Shown here: positions 1 through 7,699 of the stretch, one piece after another
Layout of the letters: every line of letters begins with the position of its first letter
Numbering within the stretch: position 1 is the stretch's first letter
Assembly (NCBI GenBank): GCA_964435165.1
Contig: CAYSXY010000027.1
Location: 1 to 26,266 of the forward strand
DNA from: CAYSXY01 sp964435165
GTDB lineage: Bacteria; Pseudomonadota; Alphaproteobacteria; Rickettsiales; RI-342
DNA: 26,266 nucleotides
Reading direction: 5' to 3'
Notes under the pieces: generated by a model
Told to the model about the DNA's origin: nothing
Seen by the model: the letters and a program-made list of their open reading frames with translations, nothing else
Databases searched by the model: none
Made by a program: the position numbers and the translations under genes

Positions 1-3
1 GAG

Positions 4-1248
4 ATGCAGCATCGGTTGAATGAAGTCTTGGGAGAAGACAATCAATTATTATTTAAATACACCGTGCAAAACGATGCCGGTGAAAATATCGAGTGTTGGT
101 TTGTTCAGCCAGTGCTGTGGGAAGCACTTTACACAGAAGTGGTGCAACATCAGGAAACCTTCCGCCAATGGCAGGAAGAAACGACCCGTCTGGCAGCAGA
201 GCAGGCCGAGTTAGCGGCAATGGATGCTCAAGGTACCGAAGCAGCATTGGTTGAGGTAGATGCTGCACCCGAAGACGAAGAGATGCACACAGAAGACGAA
301 AATGCAGTGCCCGCTGAATCGGACGAGACTACTATTGATGACATTCCGGATGAAGACCCACGCTTTGCGGATGAAGAGCCTGTGATTGAGGATGATGTTG
401 GGCCAGTTGTTACAGAAATGACAGCAGACGTTGATGAGCTTGACCTAGTAGAGCCACAAGGCGAAACGGACGATGCACCAGAAGAAGACGTGCTTCCAGA
501 AGTTGATGCAATGGAAGGGATGGATGCCTTAGACGCTGTAGAATTATCTACCGACCCACAGGCACGTGCCGCGTTAGGTGGACAAGAACCATTGGCCTCA
601 GCTGAAGACCATACAGTGGATGACGCACCAGATGAAGAGATGCCTGAAAGTGAAGTCGTACGGGAAGATGAGCCAGAGCCATTAGTGGATGGCATAGACG
701 TGCAAGCAGGTGATGCAGTGATCACAGAAACAGATGTACTCGCGCAGGAACCGGAATTGGTTGAAGTGCAAGACACATTAGGCGATGATAAACCTATCTT
801 CTATGAACCTTATGAACCCCCAGAACCGGACATGTTTGATAAACTAAAAGTGCAGGTGAACAGCATCATCGGGACGGAGTTTGAAGATCCGCACGTGGTT
901 GAGATTCTCTATCGTCTCTATACGGGAACGACCACAGGTTATTCACAGGACACGTTGGAGATTATCAGCCAAAGCAAGGCGCATTTCCCTGACTCTGAAA
1001 CTGCATTGCCGCGTGCGCCACATACATTAAAAAAAGCGGTGGAAAGCCTTAAACGGGCAATTGGTGTTGATGAATATGAATGCCTGGAAATGATAAAAGA
1101 AGCGTGCCAGACTAAATATGCTGACATTTATGGGCATGAGTTGGCGGCGCGCTTTCCTGAAAATCTTCCGGCGACAGCAAATCTTGGCGAATTACAGGGT
1201 GCAGAAGAAGACAGACAAGTTGTGACGACAACGGCACGGGTCAGTTGA
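4..1248 (+). CDS. Highly acidic hypothetical protein, possibly 5'-truncated by the window edge
   Basis: Product not recognised. The 414-residue frame has three parts. Residues 1-60 look folded and end in a Gln/Glu-rich helix. Residues about 63-275 are a long Asp/Glu-rich, Pro/Ala-containing low-complexity stretch, very probably disordered. Residues about 276-395 form a helical C-terminal domain (begins PDMFDKLKVQ; contains HVVEILYRLYTG and LKKAVESLKRAIG). There is no signal peptide or membrane segment, so it should be cytosolic or a secreted effector without a classical signal. Codon use is more AT-rich than in dnaE next door. The frame is still open at base 1 (GAG before the ATG), so the true start may lie upstream of the window. 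The end TTGTGACGACA at 1220-1230 is complementary to the start of the structured element that follows. The acidic linker could bind a basic partner or cation; that is inference only. Confidence 0.75.
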   Translation: MQHRLNEVLGEDNQLLFKYTVQNDAGENIECWFVQPVLWEALYTEVVQHQETFRQWQEETTRLAAEQAELAAMDAQGTEAALVEVDAAPEDEEMHTEDENAVPAESDETTIDDIPDEDPRFADEEPVIEDDVGPVVTEMTADVDELDLVEPQGETDDAPEEDVLPEVDAMEGMDALDAVELSTDPQARAALGGQEPLASAEDHTVDDAPDEEMPESEVVREDEPEPLVDGIDVQAGDAVITETDVLAQEPELVEVQDTLGDDKPIFYEPYEPPEPDMFDKLKVQVNSIIGTEFEDPHVVEILYRLYTGTTTGYSQDTLEIISQSKAHFPDSETALPRAPHTLKKAVESLKRAIGVDEYECLEMIKEACQTKYADIYGHELAARFPENLPATANLGELQGAEEDRQVVTTTARVS

Positions 1249-1260
1249 TGAAATAATCCC

Positions 1261-1541
1261 AGAGAGTGTCGTCACAAGTCGGAGAATGTGACGAAAATCG
1301 TTATTTTCGAGAACCGGAAGTTCCAGTGTATCTCGTCGCATCCTCAAAGAGGGATGCGACGTCTTTGAAAAATATGACACTCCTCCTTGAGAGTGTCATA
1401 TGGATACATGAAAGCCGACAATGAGCCGAAAGGCCATTGGAAGCAAAGCTCCCGAAGGGTGAGCCGAGTTAAAACGAGCCGAATCTAAGCGCAGAAAATA
1501 GCGATTTGCAGGCCATTATACATCTTGTGACGGCACTCTCT
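1261..1541 (+). ncRNA. Candidate structured RNA (or MITE-like element) closed by an 18-bp stem
   Basis: Almost the whole gene-free stretch between the acidic gene and the small membrane gene is structured. Bases 1261-1278 pair with 1524-1541 over 18 consecutive positions, 17 Watson-Crick and one T1269-G1533 that is a G-U wobble only if the + strand is transcribed. Inside are perfect hairpins at 1334-1343/1352-1361 (10 bp) and 1372-1382/1391-1401 (11 bp). A stem at 1419-1439 has a one-base bulge and a GAAA tetraloop at 1428-1431. A stem at 1448-1464 pairs GCUC-CC with GG-U-GAGC around a GAAG loop. GAGCCGA occurs three times, and GAGAGTGTC occurs in both the closing stem (1262-1270) and the 11-bp hairpin (1389-1397), which allows alternative pairing. 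I recognise no 6S, tmRNA, RNase P or SRP RNA signature. A mobile element with terminal inverted repeats is the main alternative; no target duplication is visible. Confidence 0.5.
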
Positions 1542-1833
1542 ACAAGCTGTAGAACAGCTTGCCAAACAACATCCCGCCGAGCGCCCCGATAAAGGCCCAG
1601 ACCAGCACCCCAAAATCTCTATCTTTGATGCCATCTGCATAGTAATCGAACACATAAAAGAAACTGCGTTCGCCGGCTGTCATGACGCTAATATTTTTGG
1701 TTGCCAGCAACTCTATGGAATACGGCACAAAGACAAAAAAGAAACTGGCGACCAACGCTCCCCAAAATGCCGTATAGACATATTTGCCCATAAAGCCTTT
1801 GGTGCTGCCGCCCTTGACGGTTGCGTCACTCAT
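1540..1833 (-). CDS. Small inner-membrane hypothetical protein with two transmembrane segments
   Basis: A 97-residue protein I do not recognise. Hydrophobic segments lie at about residues 20-44 (WGALVASFFFVFVPYSIELL) and 74-95 (ending GALGGMLFGKLFYSL, with GxxxG-type Gly spacing), joined by a polar loop containing FFYVFDYYADGIKDRD. The N-terminal 17 residues are polar, so two membrane passes are likely. The start is supported by AAGGA seven bases ahead of the ATG at 1833. It is divergent from dnaE, whose start is 112 bp away. Its last codons form an 8-bp hairpin (1543-1550 with 1554-1561, loop AGA), and its TAG stop overlaps the last bases of the structured element at 1261-1541. Function unknown. 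Confidence 0.75.
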   Translation of the reverse strand: MSDATVKGGSTKGFMGKYVYTAFWGALVASFFFVFVPYSIELLATKNISVMTAGERSFFYVFDYYADGIKDRDFGVLVWAFIGALGGMLFGKLFYSL

Positions 1834-1945
1834 ATGCTGTCCTTTGCCGTTGCGCTGACCCTGTGATACCGCCTATAGTTTACCGCATTGCTGGTTTCGT
1901 AACCCTTAACATACCAACGTCTAACTAACTGGTCTGCCCGTTCGC

Positions 1946-4900
1946 ATGGCATCGCCCCGCTTTATTCATCTGCGCGTGCATAGCGCCTATTCACTGTCGG
2001 AAGGCGCGGTGCGCCTGCCGCAATTGATCAACTTTTGCGAAACTGAACGCATGCCCGCGATTGCCATTACCGATAGCAACAATCTGTTTGGGGCGTTGGA
2101 ATTCTCCCAGATGGCGCTCAAAGCCGGGGTGCAACCGATTTTAGGCTGTGCGCTGGATATGCAGCCTCTCTATCCACCGGCCAGCCTGCGTGGCTCGGCT
2201 TCACACCAACCCACGCCGGACAAATTGGTGCTCTATGCCCAGAATGAGCAAGGCTATTACCATTTACTCGACCTGGTGAGTGAATCCTTTCTCTCTCCGG
2301 TGGAGGAGCCGGGGCCACTCCTGACCTATGACCGGCTGGAAGGGCGCACTGATGGCCTGATCGCACTGACGGCTGGCCCGGCAGGCACCATTGGCCGCCT
2401 GTTTGCGGAAGGCCGAAAAGACAAAGCCCATGCCGCCACACGGCAATTGATGCAGCTTTTCCCGGATCGGCTCTATATTGAATTGCATCGCCATGGGCTG
2501 GAAATTGAGCGCGCTATTGAACCGCAACTGGTAGCACTGGCTGGCGAGCACCGCCTGCCATTGGTGGCCACCAATGATGTCTATTTTCCAAATGAGGAGA
2601 TGTATGCCGCCCACGATGCATTGCTATGCATCGCCGACAGCACCTACGTGCTGGAAGAAAAACGCCGCCATCTGACACCCAAGCACCATTTGCGCTCGGT
2701 GGAGGAGATGTGCGCCGTGTTCGCCGATCTGCCAGAGGCGTTGGACAATACAGTGCAAATCGCCCGGCGCTGTGCCTTTGCCTCGCCGCCACGTGACCCG
2801 ATTTTACCGTCCTTTGTCGAAAATCGCGATGCGAAGGAAGGCGAAGAATTTGAGCGCATTGCACGTGAAGGGCTGCAATGGCGGCTTGAGCATTTTGTTT
2901 TTGAAGACGGAGAGGGTGACGCGGCGCGTAAGGAAAAGGCGGCGCCATACTGGGAACGGTTGGAATTTGAATTGTCAATCATCCAGCAAATGGGCTTTCC
3001 CGGCTATTTCCTGATCGTCTCGGACTTTATTAGCTGGTCGAAACAGCATGAAATTCCCGTTGGCCCGGGGCGCGGCTCCGGTGCCGGTTCACTCGTTGCC
3101 TGGGCGATGAAAATTACGGATCTTGACCCGCTGCGCTTTGGTCTGTTGTTTGAGCGTTTTCTCAACCCGGAACGCGTCTCAATGCCGGATTTTGATGTTG
3201 ATTTCTGTCAGGACCGGCGTGATGAGACCATCCGTTATGTTCAACAGAAATACGGCAAGGATAAGGTTGCGCAGATTATCACCTTCGGAAAATTACAGGC
3301 TCGTGCCGTGCTGCGCGATGTGGGGCGTGTGCTGCAATTGCCTTATCCGGTGGTCGATCGTATTTGTAAACTGGTGCCGAATAACCCGGCTAATCCGGTG
3401 ACCCTGCCGGAGGCAATCGAGGTCGAACCATTGCTTCAGCGTGCCATTCGCGAAGATGAGCAGGTGGCAGAAATGGTGGATATCGCCAAAAAGCTGGAAG
3501 GGCTCTACCGTCACTCTTCTACCCATGCGGCCGGAGTGGTCATTGGCGATCGGCCATTGCATGCATTGATTCCTCTCTATCGTGACCCGCGTTCCGACAT
3601 GCCGGTGGTGCAGTTTTCAATGAAATATGCCGAGATGGCCGGGTTGGTAAAGTTTGACTTTCTTGGCCTCAAAACCCTGACCGTCCTGGCAAGAGCCTGC
3701 CAGTTTATACTTGAGACCGATGGCCGCGATATTGAACTATTGATGCTTCCCTTTGACGACAAGCCAACCTTCGAACTGCTTGGGCGCGGCGATGCAATTG
3801 GCGTCTTCCAGCTTGAGTCGGCAGGCATGCGTGACACATTGCGTAAGCTGAAGCCTGATACGTTTGAAGATATCATCGCTATCGTTTCGCTCTACCGACC
3901 GGGGCCGATGGATAACATCCCGACCTACATTGCCCGTAAGCATGGCAAGGAAAAACCGCAATATCCTCATCCCATGATTCAGGATATTTTGGAAGAAACC
4001 TTCGGCGTGATCATCTACCAGGAGCAGGTGATGCAGATCGCGCAGGTGATGGGTGGCTACAGCCTTGGCCAGGCCGATATACTTCGCCGGGCGATGGGAA
4101 AGAAAATTCAGGAGGAGATGGATAAACAGCGCGATATTTTTATCGATGGTGCCAAAGCCAAAGGCGTTGACGAGGTGAAGGCAACGGAAGTGTTCGATTT
4201 GATGGCCAAATTTGCCAGTTATGGCTTCAATAAATCGCATGCGGCGGCATATGCGTTGATTGCCTATCAAACCGCCTATCTCAAAGCCAATTACACGGCG
4301 CAGTTTTTCTGCGGGCTGATGTGCCTGGATTGCGGTAACACCGAAAAGCTCGACCTGTTTCGTCAGGATGCCGAATCCATGGGGGTGGCGGTGCTGCCGC
4401 CTGATATTAACCGCTCAGGCGCCAATTTCACCGTCGAAGCAATGCCTGACGAATTGAAAGAGGCCTATACCTCCCCACTGGCTATACGCTATGCGCTGGG
4501 AGCGCTGAAAAATGTTGGCCTGCATGCCATGGAGGCATTGGTAGCCGAGCGCGATGCCAACGGCCCCTATGCCGATATTTTTGATGTCGCCCAACGGCTG
4601 GATGGCAAAGTCGTCAATCGTCGCCAGTTGGAGTATTTGATTAAAGCCGGGGTCTTTGACAGTCTGAATGCCAATCGCCGGCAGATTTTTGAAGCGATTG
4701 ATACGCTGGTGCAACATGCCACCCATACCAGTGAGGCAAAAGATGAGTCTCAGGCCAGTTTGTTTGGCGAGGAGGTGGATGTCTCGCCTGCATCTCGCCA
4801 TTTAACACTGCCAGACTGCCATGATTGGCCCGTGAGTGAGCGGCTCCAGCATGAATTCGGTGCTGTTGGATTCTACCTCTCGGCGCACCCACTTGAAAGT

Positions 4901-5515
4901 TACACCGATATACTCAAAAAACTGGGCGTTAGTTTATGCGACAGCTTGCCGCGCCGACTCAAAGCACAGTATGAGCCGGTGAAAACGGCAGGTATTGTCC
5001 TGGGGCGCAAAGTGAAAGTCTCCCCAAAGGGCAAATTCGCGTTCCTGTCACTGTCTGATCCCTCCGGCAGCTACGAAGTCTCAGTGTTTAATGAAGCATT
5101 GCTCAATGAACGCTGGGAGCAGATGGAGGAAGGCACCATGTTGGTGATTGAAGCCGACGGGAAACTGGACGAATCGGGTCCACGTCTGATTGCACAAGGC
5201 ATCACGGTGTTGGAAGAGGTGCTGGCGGTCCGCCCGGAGCTGGGGTTGTTATCATCCTTGACGCTGCAGCTAGGGGCCAACGCTGACCTGAATGGCCTGA
5301 AAACGCTGCTGGATAAGGAGCGTGAACAAGCCAGGGGTGCAGCGGCGCGAGGCCAGCTCATGCTGGAGCTCGGTTTAGAGCAGGAACAGATTCGCCTGAA
5401 AGCAGGAGGCGCGTATATACTGCCGATTGAGATACCTGCGAAACTGGCGGAAATAACGGGAGTGGAGGTGCTGGCGATTAACGGCAAACCGGCAACGGAT
5501 AGTCATGCCGGATGA
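1946..5515 (+). CDS. dnaE: DNA polymerase III subunit alpha (DnaE)
   Basis: Catalytic subunit of the replicative polymerase, extending DNA 5'->3' in the holoenzyme. The 1189 residues match DnaE1 proteins, slightly longer than the 1160 of E. coli. The N-terminal PHP domain starts at HLRVHSAYSLSEGA. The palm carries PDFDVDF, where D417 and D419 correspond to the metal-binding pair, and KFDFLGLKTL supplies the third acidic residue, D571. GPGRGSGAGS and YRPGPMDNIPTYIARKHG are typical family blocks. A helix-hairpin-helix region (ALGALKNVG, about 850) and an OB fold (about 1012-1075, TAGIVLGRKVKVSPKGKFAF) follow. The C terminus ends without an obvious extra domain. The ATG at 1946 gives the canonical N terminus, although no clear Shine-Dalgarno precedes it. 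It is convergent with the methyltransferase gene, only 2 bp between the stops. Confidence 0.98.
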   Translation: MASPRFIHLRVHSAYSLSEGAVRLPQLINFCETERMPAIAITDSNNLFGALEFSQMALKAGVQPILGCALDMQPLYPPASLRGSASHQPTPDKLVLYAQNEQGYYHLLDLVSESFLSPVEEPGPLLTYDRLEGRTDGLIALTAGPAGTIGRLFAEGRKDKAHAATRQLMQLFPDRLYIELHRHGLEIERAIEPQLVALAGEHRLPLVATNDVYFPNEEMYAAHDALLCIADSTYVLEEKRRHLTPKHHLRSVEEMCAVFADLPEALDNTVQIARRCAFASPPRDPILPSFVENRDAKEGEEFERIAREGLQWRLEHFVFEDGEGDAARKEKAAPYWERLEFELSIIQQMGFPGYFLIVSDFISWSKQHEIPVGPGRGSGAGSLVAWAMKITDLDPLRFGLLFERFLNPERVSMPDFDVDFCQDRRDETIRYVQQKYGKDKVAQIITFGKLQARAVLRDVGRVLQLPYPVVDRICKLVPNNPANPVTLPEAIEVEPLLQRAIREDEQVAEMVDIAKKLEGLYRHSSTHAAGVVIGDRPLHALIPLYRDPRSDMPVVQFSMKYAEMAGLVKFDFLGLKTLTVLARACQFILETDGRDIELLMLPFDDKPTFELLGRGDAIGVFQLESAGMRDTLRKLKPDTFEDIIAIVSLYRPGPMDNIPTYIARKHGKEKPQYPHPMIQDILEETFGVIIYQEQVMQIAQVMGGYSLGQADILRRAMGKKIQEEMDKQRDIFIDGAKAKGVDEVKATEVFDLMAKFASYGFNKSHAAAYALIAYQTAYLKANYTAQFFCGLMCLDCGNTEKLDLFRQDAESMGVAVLPPDINRSGANFTVEAMPDELKEAYTSPLAIRYALGALKNVGLHAMEALVAERDANGPYADIFDVAQRLDGKVVNRRQLEYLIKAGVFDSLNANRRQIFEAIDTLVQHATHTSEAKDESQASLFGEEVDVSPASRHLTLPDCHDWPVSERLQHEFGAVGFYLSAHPLESYTDILKKLGVSLCDSLPRRLKAQYEPVKTAGIVLGRKVKVSPKGKFAFLSLSDPSGSYEVSVFNEALLNERWEQMEEGTMLVIEADGKLDESGPRLIAQGITVLEEVLAVRPELGLLSSLTLQLGANADLNGLKTLLDKEREQARGAAARGQLMLELGLEQEQIRLKAGGAYILPIEIPAKLAEITGVEVLAINGKPATDSHAG

Positions 5516-5517
5516 AT

Positions 5518-6453
5518 TTACGTCACATCATTATTCCAAATGGCAAGCGAGGTTGGGTTTTCAATAGCGCCACCCAACGTATCCTTGATCATACAAAGCA
5601 CATTAATCTGCTTGCTCTGGTGTAGCGCTGACAAGGTGGGAGCAAGATTCATATTGAAGTGATGCGTTTTGCAAAAATGTTCCTGCTTTTTTGAGGCTTC
5701 ACCACCATCCGCCATATACTGAAAGCCAAACGGTTCGGCATGAATGCAGGTGACGTGGTCGGCCGCGCGAGCGAGTGCCGTGAAAAAATCCGGCTTGATC
5801 ATAGGCACCTGCTCAATGGCATGATTGGAAAAGGCGATCAGCCGCTTCACTTTGGGCAGAAAGGATAAATCAGGGGCATTGAAGTCAAAGGAATGAAAAG
5901 AGAAGGGGAGATCAGGTGCGAGCGCGCATAATTGGCGACCGGCTTCAACGCCGCTTTGCGTATATTCCGCGCCGATATAATGAATACTGCCTGGTCCACC
6001 TCGATAATAGATATCAAACAGGTTGCTACCATAGCCGCAACCAAACTCCACCAGCGCATCGCATTCGTTAAATAGCAGGAAATCGAGCATAAAGGGAACA
6101 ATGCCCTGATAGGTCGGACCCAACGAATATTTGCCGCCATAAGGGATCAGTTTGGCCAACACCTTACCAGTGGGTTTCGCCGCAGCATAATCAACCTGTG
6201 ATGCATCCATAGGCTCGACGTAGCGTATTTCACCGCCGGTAAAAATGCCCATTTTGCCATGCTGGCGTTCCATCTGCTGCATGCGGTGCATCACGCGAAG
6301 TGGGTTTGATTCACCATCTTCAATCGCCTCACGCATCAGTCGCAGACGCTCCCCCCATCGATATTCATAATGATAGGCGTCTTTTTGCGCGTCCTGATTG
6401 TCGTCTACAGTGGTCGGCTCTAAATCCCCACCGAGAAGCGGCGAATGCATCAT
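5518..6453 (-). CDS. Class I SAM-dependent methyltransferase, substrate unknown
   Basis: A 311-residue protein with a Rossmann-type SAM-binding core. Motif I is LVEFGCGYGSN at residues 134-144, the strand 2 acidic end is GAEYT at 161-165, and the post-II region is FDFNAPD near 189-195. The first 130 residues form an extension (RWGERLRLMREAIEDGES, then GPTYQGIVPFMLDFLLFN) that probably holds the substrate-recognition part. There is no signal peptide, so it should be cytosolic. The gene follows the IalB-like gene by 4 bp on the same strand, so they are likely co-transcribed. No Shine-Dalgarno is evident before ATGATG, so translation may be coupled to the upstream stop. The substrate cannot be read from sequence; a sugar, lipid or small-molecule target is as likely as a protein. 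Confidence 0.85.
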   Translation of the reverse strand: MMHSPLLGGDLEPTTVDDNQDAQKDAYHYEYRWGERLRLMREAIEDGESNPLRVMHRMQQMERQHGKMGIFTGGEIRYVEPMDASQVDYAAAKPTGKVLAKLIPYGGKYSLGPTYQGIVPFMLDFLLFNECDALVEFGCGYGSNLFDIYYRGGPGSIHYIGAEYTQSGVEAGRQLCALAPDLPFSFHSFDFNAPDLSFLPKVKRLIAFSNHAIEQVPMIKPDFFTALARAADHVTCIHAEPFGFQYMADGGEASKKQEHFCKTHHFNMNLAPTLSALHQSKQINVLCMIKDTLGGAIENPTSLAIWNNDVT

Positions 6454-6457
6454 GTTG

Positions 6458-6958
6458 TTACTTACACAAGGTTTTCATGTGCTTATATGCCGCAGTAAAT
6501 CCTTTGAGGCTGTAAGTATCCTGCGAGTAGGTGTTCTTTTTTGAGGTGCCGCGCACACTCATTTTGTTGCCTTTTTTCATCGACGCGACCATTTTCTTGT
6601 CATCTGCCTCAGTATAGGTCCAGGCTAACTCATCCTTGGTGAACATGTTAAAGCTATGCTTGCCATCGATGCGTGCTTTGACATCGCTCTTGGTTTTATA
6701 GGGATAGCCCGAGGAAACGCTCACCTCATCCACCGAGGCGCTGCGATGCGTGACTAACGCGTATGGCTCGCCGCGCTTATTGTAATTCCCTTTTTTACTC
6801 ACCGGAGCGCTGGCAATGTAACAGACCTTTTTGCCGCCTTGATTGACCGTAAATACATTCCAATCGTGAAACACGCGTTCTAGCTTTTGGGCTGACGCAG
6901 GGGATACCGCCAGTATGCCTGCACACACCATCACTGCCCACAATCCTGCCTGTTTCAT
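6458..6958 (-). CDS. IalB-family (invasion associated locus B) exported protein
   Basis: A 166-residue exported protein. The signal peptide MKQAGLWAVMVCAGILAVSPASA is followed by QKLERVFHDWNVFTV. The FxDW start and the VCYIAS block, followed by the late single Cys (C46 and C165, possibly a disulfide), fit the IalB family common in Alphaproteobacteria. Family members are periplasmic or outer-membrane associated; the name comes from Bartonella invasion, but most members in environmental species have no proven role. It should not be taken as evidence of pathogenicity. The start is placed on the ATG at 6958. A GTG directly upstream (6961) would also keep the frame, but AGGAG would then touch the start codon. 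It heads a two-gene unit with the methyltransferase. Confidence 0.82.
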   Translation of the reverse strand: MKQAGLWAVMVCAGILAVSPASAQKLERVFHDWNVFTVNQGGKKVCYIASAPVSKKGNYNKRGEPYALVTHRSASVDEVSVSSGYPYKTKSDVKARIDGKHSFNMFTKDELAWTYTEADDKKMVASMKKGNKMSVRGTSKKNTYSQDTYSLKGFTAAYKHMKTLCK

Positions 6959-7055
6959 CACTCCTACCCCTATATCTTGTGGTTAACACACAACTGAACT
7001 GTCACGAACGTAAAAGGGTTGCCGTAAAAATGCAAGAGGCTCGACTCGGCATCTT

Positions 7056-7655
7056 TTATTCCATCCGTAATGAAACACAGCCTTGCGACAATTCTATGTG
7101 TAGCGGAAGAGATGCTTCCGACAATTTCTTGCGTAGGCGATATAAGTGCGTCTCCAACGTACCGGTCTCCAGTGTAGGTTGATAGCGCCAGACGGCTGCC
7201 AGCACCTCTTCTTTGCTTGCCTGATCCGGATGGAAATGAAGGTGCATCAGCAGGTTCATTTCCTTTTCTGTGAGGCTAACATGTACGGCACCGGCAACAA
7301 TGGTACGGCTACTGACATCCAGCTCAATGTCCTCGGACAGGGCAATGCGGCCAACATCGGCATGCGCCAGGATCAACGGCTGCAACTGTTCCACTAACTC
7401 GCCAAGCGTGCAGGGAAGGGAGAGAGCGTGAGAGGGTTGAGGTGTGTCCTTTGCCTCTGGCGTGAGCATCACTAGCTGCTGAGTGTCACTATTGTGCTGA
7501 AGCGTAATGAATGTATGCTCTTCATCTCCATGTTCATTCTCGTCCATCACGCGTATTGGCCCGAGTTGCGGTAGCAATTCACGCAGTGCGGCAGCGAGTG
7601 GCTCCTGCTGGATATCCAGCCTGACAGTCACATGTGGGTAGGAAATAGAATCCAT
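7056..7655 (-). CDS. Winged-helix transcriptional regulator with degenerate receiver-like N terminus
   Basis: A 199-residue DNA-binding protein. Residues about 103-196 are an OmpR/PhoB-type winged helix: IELDVSSRTIV, LTEKEMNLLMHLHFHPDQ, then the recognition helix region TGTLETHLYRLRKKL (164-178). Residues 1-95 resemble a worn receiver domain: a late strand VMLTPE and a final helix LPCTLGELVEQLQPLI that mimics the KPF-x-LxEL end of true receivers. No phospho-acceptor Asp or acidic pocket is visible in the expected place, so control by phosphorylation is unlikely. No histidine kinase is adjacent. AGGG lies about 8 bases ahead of the ATG at 7655. The gene is divergent from rlmN across 44 bp. Its target genes are unknown; autoregulation would be plausible. 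Confidence 0.8.
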   Translation of the reverse strand: MDSISYPHVTVRLDIQQEPLAAALRELLPQLGPIRVMDENEHGDEEHTFITLQHNSDTQQLVMLTPEAKDTPQPSHALSLPCTLGELVEQLQPLILAHADVGRIALSEDIELDVSSRTIVAGAVHVSLTEKEMNLLMHLHFHPDQASKEEVLAAVWRYQPTLETGTLETHLYRLRKKLSEASLPLHIELSQGCVSLRME

Positions 7656-7699
7656 GGAAAACCCTGTTATTCAACGCAACAATCCTGTATAACGCCTGC

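Noticed and set aside
228..776. Long minus-strand open frame rich in Ser
   Set aside because: It is the antisense mirror of the Asp/Glu-rich repeats of the acidic gene; low complexity and no start signal.
1261..1541. 6S RNA, tmRNA, RNase P RNA or SRP RNA
   Set aside because: The length is wrong for 6S and SRP RNA, and none of the conserved cores (tmRNA tag and alanine acceptor, RNase P universally conserved blocks, SRP GGAA loop domain) is present.
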